A stretch of 58,163 nt of DNA. Source: Phytomonospora sp040655735. Lineage in GTDB: Bacteria > Actinomycetota > Actinomycetes > Mycobacteriales > Micromonosporaceae. Each line of letters starts with the position of its first letter. The stretch's first letter is position 1. This document shows, piece after piece, positions 1 through 8,570 of the stretch. Made by a program: the position numbers and the translations under genes. Where the stretch lies: contig NZ_JBFAKK010000023.1 of NCBI RefSeq assembly GCF_040655735.1, positions 1 through 58,163 on the forward strand. The letters are read 5' to 3'. The notes beneath the pieces were generated by a model. The model made no database searches. It was not told the origin of the DNA and saw nothing but the letters and a program-made list of their open reading frames with translations.

Positions 1-120
1 ACCAGTTGAAGCAGTGGCGGGGCATCGCCACCCGATACGACAAAACCCACCAGTCCTACCAGGCAGCCATCACCCTCGCCGCCATCCACCAATGGCTACC
101 CACCCTTTGACGACACACCC
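1..120 (+). mobile_element. Right end of an IS5-family insertion sequence
   Basis: Only the last part of the element lies in the window. The transposase reading frame stops at 110. The next bases, GACACACCC (112-120), look like the outer end of a terminal inverted repeat and are followed by TAG. IS5-family elements often duplicate a short TA-containing target, so the element may end at 120. This boundary is inferred, because the left end is not in the window. Confidence 0.6.
3..110 (+). CDS. IS5-family transposase, C-terminal fragment
   Basis: An open frame runs in from the window edge and ends with TGA at 108-110, giving 35 residues. It contains the tail motif QWRGIATRYDK, followed by an alanine-rich helix ending in IHQWLPTL. 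This matches the C-terminus of IS5-type DDE transposases, where the conserved basic W-R-G-x-A-T-R-Y-D-K stretch follows the catalytic glutamate. The catalytic residues lie outside the window, so it cannot be said whether the transposase is intact. It points towards pimB and ends 10 bp from the pimB stop codon. Confidence 0.75.
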   Translation, partial: QLKQWRGIATRYDKTHQSYQAAITLAAIHQWLPTL

Positions 121-1250
121 TAGCCCTGAACGTCGAACAGCTCGGCCATCCGGGCCGCCTGCCGGTCCCAGGTCCACTCCTCGCACACCCACGACCGCCC
201 GGCCGCGCCGAGCTTCGCGGCCAGCGCGCGGTCGCCGAGCAGCGTCACCAGCCGTTCGACGAGGGCGGCGGTGTCGGTGCCGCCCACGACGTAGCCGGTC
301 TCGCCCTCCCTGACCGCGTCGGGCGCGCCACCGGAGTCGCCCGCCACGACCGGCAGCCCCGTCGCCGAGGCCTCCAAGTAGACGATGCCGAGCCCTTCGA
401 CGTCGAGGCCCCCGTTGCGGGTTCGGCAGGGCATGGCGAAGACGTCCCCGGCTGCGTAGTGGGCCGGCAGTTCGGCGAAGGGAACGGCGCCGGTGAAGAA
501 CACCGCGTCGGCCACACCGCGGCTCTCGGCCAGGGCCTTCAGCTTCTTGCGGTAGGGCCCGCCGCTGACCAGCAGCAGGGCCACGTCGGGGACCTTCGCG
601 CGGATCGCGGGCAACGCGTCGATGAGCGTGTCCTGGCCCTTGCGCGGCACCAGGCGGGAAACGCACACGATCACCGGCCGGCCGGTCAGGCCGTAGCGCT
701 CGCGCACCTCGGTTCCGTCGACTTCGGGGGTGAAGTTCTCGACGTCCACGCCGGGCGCCAGCCTCCGCAGCTCGGTGAGCTCCCCGACGACCGGGGCCAG
801 CCGCTCGCGGGTGTACTCGCCGAGGTAGGTCAGGACGTCGTTGCCGCGCGCGATGCGCCGCAGCGCCGCCCGAGCGCCGGGGAGGGCCGCCCAGCCGACC
901 TCGTGGCCGTGGGTGAGCCCGATCGCGCGGGTGATGCCCGCCTTGTCGCGCAGGGCGCGCGCGAGCAGACCCAAGGGCGCCGCCGCGCCGAACCACACCG
1001 AGTCGCAGTCGTGCTCGCGTGCCAGCGCGACGGCACGGCGGGAGACCGCGGGGGTCGGCAGGAGGACGCCGGTCTTCTCACGGATGACTGGGAAGGGCTG
1101 TTCGGCGTCGAAGGCCGTCGGGTCCCGCCAGGTGGAGGAGTAGACGACGAGGGAGCCGGGGGGCCGCCGGACGGCGAGGTTGTGCACGAACGACTGGATG
1201 CCGCCCGGTCGCGGCGGGAAGTCGTTGGTGACGAGCAGGGTACGGCGCAC
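120..1250 (-). CDS. pimB: GDP-mannose-dependent phosphatidylinositol mannosyltransferase (PimB-like, GT4)
   Basis: Predicted 376-residue GT4 glycosyltransferase. The N-terminus has the PimB-type TNDFPPRPGGIQSF motif. The C-terminal half has MPCRTRNGGLDVEGLG with an EX7E pair for nucleotide-sugar binding. PimB' adds the second mannose to PIM1 in inositol-mannolipid synthesis at the cytoplasmic membrane. The GTG at 1250 is chosen because it directly precedes the conserved TLLVTNDFPP strand; a longer frame continues upstream but overlaps the M48 gene. The length fits the family (about 375-385). The TAG stop (120-122) coincides with the presumed edge of the insertion sequence, so the last residues may not be native. 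It probably follows the protease gene 35 bp upstream as a unit. Confidence 0.82.
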   Translation of the reverse strand: MRRTLLVTNDFPPRPGGIQSFVHNLAVRRPPGSLVVYSSTWRDPTAFDAEQPFPVIREKTGVLLPTPAVSRRAVALAREHDCDSVWFGAAAPLGLLARALRDKAGITRAIGLTHGHEVGWAALPGARAALRRIARGNDVLTYLGEYTRERLAPVVGELTELRRLAPGVDVENFTPEVDGTEVRERYGLTGRPVIVCVSRLVPRKGQDTLIDALPAIRAKVPDVALLLVSGGPYRKKLKALAESRGVADAVFFTGAVPFAELPAHYAAGDVFAMPCRTRNGGLDVEGLGIVYLEASATGLPVVAGDSGGAPDAVREGETGYVVGGTDTAALVERLVTLLGDRALAAKLGAAGRSWVCEEWTWDRQAARMAELFDVQG

Positions 1251-1285
1251 GCTGGGGACGATAGCCGACAAGACGGGTGGCCGGG

Positions 1286-2554
1286 TCAGCCGCCGTCGGC
1301 GTGCACGCGGGCGGCGGCGATGCGCTGGACGGTGCTGGGATGGGACGCGAACAGCCAGAACAGCACCGCCGGCGGGTCCACGTCGCCGAGGTTCGCCGTC
1401 GCGAGCCGCTGCTGCATGGACGCGAAGGTGCCGGGGTCGCCGGTGAGGACCAGGGCGTGCTCGTCGGCGGCGGCCTCGACCCGGCGCGAGACGAGGTTCT
1501 GGATCGGGGTTCCGACCAGTCCGACGACGGCGATCACCGCGAGCAGCAGGGCGACGGCCCGGGGACTGGTGATGGAGTCGACGCCGGCCCGGCGCAGCAG
1601 GCCGGGGAAGCCGCCGAGAACGGCGATGCCGCAAACGGTGGCGGCCGCGCCGATCGCGCCGAGCGCGGTGCCGATGACGACGTCGTTGTTCTTGGCGTGG
1701 CCGAGTTCGTGGGCGACGACCATGACGACCTCGTCGTCGGGCGCCTCGTGGAGGAGCGTGTCGTAGACGACGATGCGGCGAGTGGGGCCGATGCCGGAGA
1801 CGTAGGCGTTGACCGCGCGCGTGCGCCGGGAGGCGTCGGCGACCAGGACGTCCTTGACGGGGACACCGTCACGAGCGGCCAGGTCGAGCAGTTCGGTGCG
1901 CAGCTCGCCCGCCGGCATCGACTCGAACTTGTTGAACACCGGTTCGACCAGGACCGGGTAGATCAGCGACATCAGCACGACCAGCAGCGCCGCGCCGGTC
2001 GCCGCGAAGACCCACCACAAGCGCGGGGCGAGGCGCGTCAGCCCGTAGAAGGCGATCAGCGCGACCAGTCCGAACACGATCGTGATCGCGTAGGACTTGG
2101 CGAGGTCGGCGGCCCATCCGCCCCAGTTCTGTGTGGACAGTCCATAGCGGACCAGGACCGTGTGCCGCCAGGCGGTGAACGGGAGCGTGACGAGCTGCGC
2201 GGCGAGCAGTACGGCGAGTCCGCCGAGCGCGGCCTCGGCAAGCCAGTGACCGCCGAAAGGACGCCCGCATGCGGCGACGAGCCGGGCACCTAGCGGGGTG
2301 AGCCCGAGGACGAGGGCCGCGATCAGCCCGGCGGCCATCGACAGGTAGCCGCCGGGCCGGGTGGCCGCGGCGAACTCCTTGCCCTTGGCCACCGCGGATG
2401 CCGGGATTTCGGCGAGCGCGGCGAGCTGCGCCGAACGCGAGGGGGTCGGCGGGTGCTGCCAGGGGATGAGGACGACGGCCGCGGCGACGAGGATGAGCAG
2501 GAGCACCGCGAAGGCGATGAAGGCGGGCTGCCGAACTGCTTGGGACACGGCCAT
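1286..2554 (-). CDS. M48 family (Ste24/CAAX-protease-like) membrane metalloprotease
   Basis: 422-residue integral-membrane zinc protease. Hydrophobic segments lie near residues 10-31, 70-90, 108-125, 155-172 and 180-200, followed by the catalytic site HELGH (282-286). The third zinc ligand is in RRVEAAADEH (E360). Two more hydrophobic stretches sit between HELGH and that ligand. This order is typical of the Ste24 branch (M48A), which cleaves membrane-associated substrates. The natural substrate in actinobacteria is not known. The ATG at 2554 begins a clear membrane segment. The pimB gene starts 35 bp after its stop on the same strand, so the two may be co-transcribed. Confidence 0.85.
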   Translation of the reverse strand: MAVSQAVRQPAFIAFAVLLLILVAAAVVLIPWQHPPTPSRSAQLAALAEIPASAVAKGKEFAAATRPGGYLSMAAGLIAALVLGLTPLGARLVAACGRPFGGHWLAEAALGGLAVLLAAQLVTLPFTAWRHTVLVRYGLSTQNWGGWAADLAKSYAITIVFGLVALIAFYGLTRLAPRLWWVFAATGAALLVVLMSLIYPVLVEPVFNKFESMPAGELRTELLDLAARDGVPVKDVLVADASRRTRAVNAYVSGIGPTRRIVVYDTLLHEAPDDEVVMVVAHELGHAKNNDVVIGTALGAIGAAATVCGIAVLGGFPGLLRRAGVDSITSPRAVALLLAVIAVVGLVGTPIQNLVSRRVEAAADEHALVLTGDPGTFASMQQRLATANLGDVDPPAVLFWLFASHPSTVQRIAAARVHADGG

Positions 2555-2756
2555 GAGGTACCGTACCGTCGTCCGTTCAGGTGGTGTGTGGCGAGATATG
2601 GGCCACGCGCGGTATGAACCCTAGGCTGCGCGGCCCGAACCCGCCGGGCAAGTGCCACACTTGACGCATGTCGGTACGGACCCCAGCGCGCCGCGAGTGG
2701 CGGCTTGTCGTGTCCTCGGGGCACGCTGCGCTCTTTTCACCCGTACCGGCAGCGCC

Positions 2757-4211
2757 ATGACCGCCCGGCCGGGCGGTGACCCGGCCGACGCCGACGAGAT
2801 CCGCCCCGGGGAGGCGGTGGAGGTCGGGGTCGACGATATGGCGGCCGGGCCGAATCTCCCCGAGGCCGAGGCGCACGGCGCCGGACCCGGGGACGCCGGG
2901 CGTGGCGAGGCCGAACCCGACCTGCCCGAGGCGACGCGCCAGCGGATCGTGCACCTGACCGCGCAGACGCTTCCCGCGCTGCGCCGTGACGAGCTGCCGA
3001 TGCCGCTGCGGAAGGTCGCGAAGTTCGCGCCGAAACAGCGTGCGCGTCTTGGCGGTTCGACGATCGCGGCGCAGCTGGCCTCGGACACCGCGTTCCGGCA
3101 GATCATCGCCGCGAAGGTCGTCGAGGGCACCGGTGAACTGGGCGCGGCCGTGGCCGCGGGAAATCCGCCCGCCGCGGCGGATCCGGTCGAGGTCGCCGCC
3201 CTGGCCTATCTCACGCGGCCCGTCGGCTGGCTGGACATGCTCGACGTGGCCGGCGCCGCGGTGCGCACCAAGGACGAGGAAGCGGCCGTCTCGGCGCAAC
3301 TCGCCGAGGCGCAGCAGCTCGTCGCGCACGCCGAGCACGACAAGGCCGCCGCCGAGCGCGAGGCCGAGAAGCTGCGCGCGGAGCTGTCGGAGCTGCGCAC
3401 CGAGGTCGTGGACCTTCGCGCGGCCAACCGAGGCCTGACCAAGGACCTGCGCGAGACGGCCCGCCGCGAGCAGAAGGCGAGCGACTCGCTCGCCGCCGAG
3501 CGCGGTCGCCTCAACAAGGCCGGTGAGGACCACAAGCTGGAGGTGCGCCGGCTGCGGCAGGAGCTGGAGCAGGCGAAGAGGGCTCTCGAACAGGCCCGGC
3601 ACGGCGCCCGGGACGCCCGCGCGCTCAACGACGCGCGGTTGTGGCTGCTGCTGGAGACGATCGGCGAGGCGGCGCAAGGGCTGCGTCGCGAGCTCGCGCT
3701 GGAGCCGGCCGAGCGGACGCCCGCCGACCTGATCGGCGGTGTCGTCGCCGAACTGCCCGGCGCGACCGCCGCCTCCGCCGCGCGCGGCCTGGAGGCCGAC
3801 GATCCGTCCAGGCTGGACGATCTGCTGGCGTTGCCGAAGGCGCACATGGTCGTCGACGGCTACAACGTCACCATGCGCGGGTACAAGGACCTCTCGCTCG
3901 AACAGCAGCGCGCGCGGCTCATCCGGGGAATGTCGGGGCTGGCGGCGCAGACCGGCGCGGAGACGACGATCGTGTTCGACGGGGCCGAACGCATCCACGG
4001 GCTGCCGCCGGCGCCCAGGGGCGTGCGGGTCCTGTTCAGCCGCAAGGGCGAGACCGCCGACGAGGTGATCCGCGCGCTGGTGCGCGCCGAGCCCAACGGA
4101 CGGCCGGTCATCGTGATCTCCTCCGACAAGGAGGTCGCCGACGGGACACGCCGCCACGGCGCCTACCCCCTGTCGTCGGACACGCTCCTGCGCCGCCTCA
4201 GCCGCACCTGA
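2757..4211 (+). CDS. NYN-domain (YacP/Rae1-like) putative RNA nuclease with coiled coil
   Basis: 484 residues from ATG 2757; the frame is open further upstream, so the start is uncertain. It has an acidic N-terminus, a domain around residues 55-165 ending in a predicted helix bundle, then a long charged coiled coil (about 175-290, rich in E/A/R/L heptads). The C-terminal NYN domain begins MVVDGYNVTMRG and contains IVFDGAE and VIVISSDKEVADG, the conserved acidic residues of PIN/NYN nucleases. Related YacP/Rae1 proteins cleave RNA, in the case of Rae1 on the ribosome. The actinobacterial long form is a conserved family of unproven function. It is transcribed divergently from the M48 protease. 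Confidence 0.78.
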   Translation: MTARPGGDPADADEIRPGEAVEVGVDDMAAGPNLPEAEAHGAGPGDAGRGEAEPDLPEATRQRIVHLTAQTLPALRRDELPMPLRKVAKFAPKQRARLGGSTIAAQLASDTAFRQIIAAKVVEGTGELGAAVAAGNPPAAADPVEVAALAYLTRPVGWLDMLDVAGAAVRTKDEEAAVSAQLAEAQQLVAHAEHDKAAAEREAEKLRAELSELRTEVVDLRAANRGLTKDLRETARREQKASDSLAAERGRLNKAGEDHKLEVRRLRQELEQAKRALEQARHGARDARALNDARLWLLLETIGEAAQGLRRELALEPAERTPADLIGGVVAELPGATAASAARGLEADDPSRLDDLLALPKAHMVVDGYNVTMRGYKDLSLEQQRARLIRGMSGLAAQTGAETTIVFDGAERIHGLPPAPRGVRVLFSRKGETADEVIRALVRAEPNGRPVIVISSDKEVADGTRRHGAYPLSSDTLLRRLSRT

Positions 4212-4406
4212 GGACGGGCGAAACTCCGCCCGCACCCACGCTCGACCGAAAAATCAGCGCCCCTAGGGTGCTTTTGTCGTGCTTTTCTCGTGCCGCAGGC
4301 CACGATGGCACGAATCCGTCAGCGAGTCGATCTCGTCGCCTCCTAGCCTCGACCGTGGTCACCGGCAGTCCGGCCCACGAAAAGCCGAGCCCGAAGAGGA
4401 CAAGCC

Positions 4407-4967
4407 TTGAAGAAGACTCTCGCCACCTCCGCCGCACTCGTCGCCGTCGCCCTGCTCGCCGCGTGCGGGCCGGCCGAGGAACCGGTGGAGAACGACGACA
4501 AGCCCGCCGACTCCGCCTCCCCGACGCCCACGGGTGAGGAGCAGTCCGGTGAGCAGGCGCTGGAGACCCCGTACGTCTACCCCGATGGTTTCGGCGTCGC
4601 CCTGTCGGACTTCGAGCGCGGGAAGTCCTCCGACACCGCGCTGCCGGCCGACACCGATTTCATCGGCTTCACGATCCAGGTGGAGAACAACGTCGGCAAG
4701 CCCGTCGACCTGGGCCTGTTCACGGTGATCTGCAAGACCGGCGAGGCCGGCGACGCCGCCGAGGAAGTCTTCGACGAGGGCCTCGGTGGCCAGCTGACCG
4801 GCACCGTCGGGGACGGGAAGAAGGCCACCGGCGACTTCGGTTGCGTGATGGGGCCCGACGAGACGAAGTTGCGGGTGGAGGTCTCCCCGAACTACGGGGA
4901 CGACATCACCGAGCTCCCCGACACGGTCGTGTTCGCCGGCGAGATCGCGGTGGATGCGGCGGAGTAG
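4407..4967 (+). CDS. Secreted lipoprotein of unknown function
   Basis: 186 residues starting at TTG 4407, with GAAGAGGA about 8 nt upstream as ribosome-binding site. The N-terminus is a lipoprotein signal: MKKTLA, a hydrophobic core, then the lipobox LAAC with Cys20 as the lipidated residue. An acidic, proline- and serine-rich linker (about 22-52) leads to a compact domain with FTIQVENNVGKPVDLG. That pattern resembles DUF4352-like immunoglobulin folds found in many actinobacterial lipoproteins. Expected location is the outer face of the membrane. No partner genes are evident, and a strong hairpin follows. Confidence 0.75.
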   Translation: MKKTLATSAALVAVALLAACGPAEEPVENDDKPADSASPTPTGEEQSGEQALETPYVYPDGFGVALSDFERGKSSDTALPADTDFIGFTIQVENNVGKPVDLGLFTVICKTGEAGDAAEEVFDEGLGGQLTGTVGDGKKATGDFGCVMGPDETKLRVEVSPNYGDDITELPDTVVFAGEIAVDAAE

Positions 4968-5008
4968 GGGGCGTGACCGGGGCGCGTGACCGGGGCTGCG
5001 TGGCGGGG

Positions 5009-5043
5009 CCGGCCCCGCCCTTGTGGGGGAAGGGCGGGGCCGG
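5009..5043 (+). terminator. Hairpin terminator after the lipoprotein gene
   Basis: A perfect 14-bp stem (5009-5022 with 5030-5043, arm CCGGCCCCGCCCTT) with a 7-nt G-rich loop lies 42 nt after the lipoprotein stop. There is no T-run, as is usual in high-GC actinomycetes. Confidence 0.7.
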
Positions 5044-5858
5044 GTGTGGGTGTGAGGGGTGCCAGGTGCGGTGTGGTGTGGGGTGGGTGTCTACGTCGGG
5101 GAGCGCGTGCACGTGCGGGGAAGGGTGTGGCGTGGGGCTGTGCATGGGGAGAGGGGGAGTGGGGCTGGCGGGTGGTTGGGCGGCGTAGGCACGAGGTGAC
5201 GGGTTGGTCGAGTCGGCTTAGCCACCACCCCGCACCCCGCAGCCCTCAGCAGTGGATTCCGGAGTTTGGCGGCGCGAATGAGCCCACGCCGGCGAACTCT
5301 TGAGCGCGTGGCGGGGTGGGCAAGCCCGAACCCCCGCTCCAGGTCAGTGAACTCTGGTGCGTGGCGAGGAAGACGAGCCCATACCAGTTGACTCTGGCGC
5401 GTACGGCGGGATGAGCTCCTGCTACTCGCCCCACGCCTCCGAGCTCTGGCGCGGCGCGGGAAGGACGAGTCCAAGCCAGCCAACTCTGGCGCGTAGTGGG
5501 GCTGGCGAGCCCGAACCCCACCCGCCACGCCCACGGGGATCTGCGTGGCCCGGCCGGCGCCCCGCGCCCGCGCCCTGGCGTGTGGCCCGGCCTTCGCCTC
5601 GCGGACTTTGGCGCACGTAGCGGGGCGGGCCCAGGCATGTGGATGGGCAGGGACAAGGGCCGGCGAGGACGGAGGGCGGACGCGCTCCACCGCCCATGCC
5701 ACCCACACCCGGCCTAGCCCAACCTCACGCCAGCGAGTTCTGGCGCGCGTGGCGGGGCGAGCGCGCGCACGCCCCACTTCCCCCACGCCAGCGAACTCTG
5801 GCGTGCGTAATGGGCGGACGGACGCGGACGGACCCTGGCTCCCGCCCCTCTCGCGCGG

Positions 5859-5900
5859 TTCACGCTTCACGCTTCACGCTTCACGCTTCACGCTTCACGC
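5859..5900. repeat. Heptamer tandem repeat TTCACGC x6
   Basis: Six exact head-to-tail copies of TTCACGC (42 bp). The array runs directly into the palindromic unit at 5896-5917, whose left arm reuses the last CACGC. Confidence 0.95.
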
Positions 5901-5930
5901 CAGCGAATTCTGGCGTGCGTGAGGGCGGCC

Positions 5931-6000
5931 CGCACCGCACCGCACCGCACCGCACCGCACCGCACCGCACCGCACCGCACCGCACCGCACCGCACCGCAC
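5931..6000. repeat. Pentamer tandem repeat CGCAC x14
   Basis: Fourteen uninterrupted exact copies of CGCAC (70 bp) lie between two palindromic units. An uninterrupted microsatellite of this length is prone to slippage. It lies outside any gene. Confidence 0.95.
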
Positions 6001-6150
6001 CGATGGACTCTGGCGCGCGGAACGGGGCGAGCGGACCCAGCCTCACGCCACCGAGCTGGCGCGTGTGGCGGAGTAGGTGAGCCCTCGCCCTATACCCCAC
6101 GCTGCCGAGCTCTGGCACGCGTGGCGGAGCAAGCCAGATCCCACGCCCCA

Positions 6151-6171
6151 CGCCCTGCGCCCTGCGCCCTC
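6151..6171. repeat. Heptamer tandem repeat CGCCCTG x3
   Basis: Three adjacent copies of CGCCCTG, the third ending in C instead of G. It is short, but has the same 7-nt period as the other arrays in this window. Confidence 0.7.
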
Positions 6172-6380
6172 TGACGCACGTAATGGGGCGGGCGGACCCA
6201 CACATGTGGAAGGACGGGGCAAGGGCAGGCAGCGGATGCCCTTCACAGCCGTCTTCACCGCCCAGGCCACCCGCCCCCGACCGAGCCTACGACCCTCCAC
6301 CCGCCACGCCCCGCCACCTCCCACGCCTCACGTCCTCCCGCCCCCACGCCCCCCGCGGGCGACTCTGCCGCCCTGTTACC

Positions 6381-6415
6381 GGTGACCGGTGACCGGTGAC
6401 CGGTGACCGGTCACC
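6381..6415. repeat. Heptamer tandem repeat GGTGACC x4 plus variant
   Basis: Four exact copies of GGTGACC (6381-6408) are followed by GGTCACC (6409-6415). Because the unit is nearly self-complementary (ACCGGT at each junction), the array can fold on itself. Confidence 0.9.
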
Positions 6416-6434
6416 GCGCCGGCTACCCCTCGCG

Positions 6435-6592
6435 CACGCCGGCAACTCTGCCGCGTACGACGGGGCGGTCGCCAAAGCCGTCCACCGCAACCACCCACCC
6501 ACGGCGACCCCCGACGGCGGAGGCGCCCGCCCCGCCCAGCGGCAAGCGCGCGAAGCGCGACCGCGGCGCAGCCGCCGGCAAACACAGCCGCC
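6435..6592. repeat. 158-bp direct repeat, copy A
   Basis: The block from CACGCCGGCAACTCTGCC to ACAGCCGCC is repeated in the same orientation at 8571-8728 with roughly 85-90% identity by eye. The two copies bracket the MFS gene. It begins with the same AACTCTG-CGCGTACG core as the palindromic units at 5.2-6.2 kb; here the arms are CGGCA/TGCCG. It ends 11 bp before the MFS stop codon. Confidence 0.85.
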
Positions 6593-6603
6593 CCACACCA
6601 TCG

Positions 6604-8019
6604 TTATCGGCCTCCTCGGTCCTCGCGCAGCGTGTAAAGGGCGACGATGAGTCCGGCGAGGAAGGTGAGTGCGCCGGCCATGAGGCCGGTCGTGTATCCG
6701 TGGGTGAGTGCTTCATGGACGGTGGTGGTCGTCGCGTGGCTGGTGGTGACGGTGGTGGCGAGTCCGGCGAGGAGGGCGAGGCCTAGCGCGCCTCCAATCT
6801 GCTGGCTGGTGTTGATGAGGCCGGAGGCGATGCCGGTGTTGTGCGGGGGGATGTCGCGGACGCCGGCGATGGTGCACGCGACGAAGCCCATGCCCAGTCC
6901 GGCGCCGACGACGGCCTGCGCGGGGATGAGGACCAGCCAGGGATTCTGGTCGGGTGTGAGGAGCCCGAACCATGCCATTCCGGCGGTGGCGACGGCCATC
7001 GCGATCGCGGTGAGGGTGCGGGTCGAGGTGGCGGCTTGGAGTTTGGGGCCGATGACGCCCGAGCCGATGCCGATGGCGGCGGCCATGGGGAGGTAGGCGA
7101 TGCCGGTCAGCATGGGCGGGTATTCCTTGACGGCCTGCATGTAGAGGGTGAGGAAGTAGAAGGTGGCGAGCATGCCGCCGCCCATCAGGAACATGACGAG
7201 GTTGGCGCCGAGGCGTCGGCGGTCGGCGATGACGGCGCCGGGCAGGATGGGATGCCGGGTGCGGCGCTGGATGACGGCGAAGGCGGTGAAGAGGGCGGCC
7301 GCGACGGCAAGGGTCGTCAGGGTCACGGCGTCGTCCCATCCGTGGCTGCCCGCGCGGTTGATCGTGTAGACGAGGGAACCGAGGCCGAGGGTCACGGTGA
7401 GGGCGCCGGGCACGTCGACTCCGCCGCGCTGTCGGCTGCCCGCGGGCAGGGCCGCGGTTCCGGCGAGGACGGCCAGGGCGATGGGGATGTTGACGAACAT
7501 GATCCAGCGCCAGCCGAGGTATTCGGTGAGCGCACCGCCGAGCAGGAGTCCGGCGACGGATCCCAGGCCGCCCATGGCTCCGTAGACGCCGAGGGCCTTG
7601 TTGCGTCCTGGCCCGGGGGGATAGGCGTCGGCGAGGAGGGAGAGCGCGGCCGGAGCGATGACCGCGGCGGCCAGCCCTTGCAGCGCGCGGGCGGTGATCA
7701 ACAAGCCGCCGTTGGTGGCGACACCTCCCAAGAGGGACGCCACGGTGAAGAGCACGAGCCCTCCGCGGAAGAGCCGACGGCGCCCGAACAGATCACCCGC
7801 TCGTCCCCCGGCGAGGAGGAGTCCGCCGAAGGTGAGCGCGTAGGCGGTCAGGACCCAGTTGAGGTCGCCGTCGGTCATTGCGAGGCCGCGCCCGATGTTG
7901 GGCAGGCCGACGGTGACGATGGTCCCGTCCATCACCATGAGCAGTTGCGCCGCGGCGATGACCGGCAGGGCCCAGGCGCTCGCGCGCCCGAGGGCCGAAG
8001 GATGCGTGTCAGTGGACAT
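6604..8019 (-). CDS. MFS drug exporter, DHA2 (EmrB/QacA-like) family
   Basis: 471 residues, with about 14 predicted transmembrane segments. Motif A appears as GGRAGDLFGRRRLF after the second helix, and the antiporter motif C region as GSVAGLLLGGALTEYLGWRW around helix 5. This architecture belongs to proton-driven drug exporters of the EmrB/QacA type; the substrate cannot be read from sequence. The start at 8019 is chosen because GGGGAGAA lies 7 nt upstream; the frame is open 27 codons further but lacks a comparable site. It stands alone, with no adjacent regulator. It sits between two direct copies of a 158-bp repeat and a heptamer array, which suggests it was inserted or moved as a unit. Confidence 0.88.
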   Translation of the reverse strand: MSTDTHPSALGRASAWALPVIAAAQLLMVMDGTIVTVGLPNIGRGLAMTDGDLNWVLTAYALTFGGLLLAGGRAGDLFGRRRLFRGGLVLFTVASLLGGVATNGGLLITARALQGLAAAVIAPAALSLLADAYPPGPGRNKALGVYGAMGGLGSVAGLLLGGALTEYLGWRWIMFVNIPIALAVLAGTAALPAGSRQRGGVDVPGALTVTLGLGSLVYTINRAGSHGWDDAVTLTTLAVAAALFTAFAVIQRRTRHPILPGAVIADRRRLGANLVMFLMGGGMLATFYFLTLYMQAVKEYPPMLTGIAYLPMAAAIGIGSGVIGPKLQAATSTRTLTAIAMAVATAGMAWFGLLTPDQNPWLVLIPAQAVVGAGLGMGFVACTIAGVRDIPPHNTGIASGLINTSQQIGGALGLALLAGLATTVTTSHATTTTVHEALTHGYTTGLMAGALTFLAGLIVALYTLREDRGGR

Positions 8020-8440
8020 CGGTTGTTCTCCCCTGTTGTGGGACTCCAAAGGTCTCGGTGTGGACTTCGATCGCTCCACGCCTCCCTGACGAACCCCCAC
8101 GCGTCAACGTGACGGCCGCTCGTCACCGCAACCCCGGGCCCCGCACCCGTCCGCCGCCGACCGGTGCCGCTGACCTGCCCGCCGGTCCCCCGCTATGACT
8201 CCCGCCACGTCGGCCGACCTCGCCGCGCACGCCAGGCGCGGTCAGCGAAACCGTGCGCCGCGAGCCTTCGACGAGCGGCGAGCAGGAGCGGCGGTGGGAG
8301 AGGGCGGGCGGGGAGGCGAATCCGGCGATCGATGCGGGCAGGTCCGGTGGGCGAGTTGAGCTGAGGCCTGCTCGACGGGCGTTGCGTCCGGCGAGACCAA
8401 TGCCTGCCACGGGCAGGAGGGCTCCGGGCGAGTGAGTTGA

Positions 8441-8486
8441 GGCGGCAGGCGGCAGGCGGCAGGCGGCAGGCGGCAGGCGGCAGGCG
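8441..8486. repeat. Heptamer tandem repeat GGCGGCA x6.6
   Basis: Six exact copies of GGCGGCA plus GGCG. No flanking gene reads through it. Confidence 0.95.
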
Positions 8487-8570
8487 AATCTAGCCAACAA
8501 CCCCGCCACTGAAGCCCCTCACACCCACCCGCACCCGCCCGCCCACCCGCACCCACCTCCACCCCTCCCC

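Larger units (their letters stand above)
5252..6190. repeat. Cluster of about 13 copies of a small palindromic repeat
   Basis: A degenerate unit with core CGAACTCTGGCGCGT followed by GGCGGGGCGGGCGAGCCC recurs near 5296, 5349, 5390, 5439, 5483, 5606, 5734, 5790, 5904, 6005, 6051, 6107 and 6170. The best copies form hairpins: 5728-5745 (6-bp stem), 5783-5802 (7-bp stem, arms ACGCCAG/CTGGCGT) and 5896-5917 (8-bp stem, arms CACGCCAG/CTGGCGTG, loop CGAATT). Some copies change both arms together, for example CGCCA/TGGCG at 6046-6061 and TGCC/GGCA at 6103-6117. Open frames across this stretch are low-complexity and show no family. I see no gene here. Confidence 0.75.

Noticed and set aside
1251..1634. 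N-terminal extension of pimB
   Set aside because: The extension overlaps the end of the M48 protease gene in another frame and has no glycosyltransferase similarity. The conserved first strand starts at the GTG at 1250.
5252..6190. Possible CRISPR array
   Set aside because: The units are degenerate, irregularly spaced and differ in length. There are no uniform spacers and no cas genes in the window.
5091..6385. Several open frames of 60-260 codons in the repeat region
   Set aside because: Their translations follow the repeats (for example RTAPH from the CGCAC array). They change frame relative to one another and lack start signals and homology.
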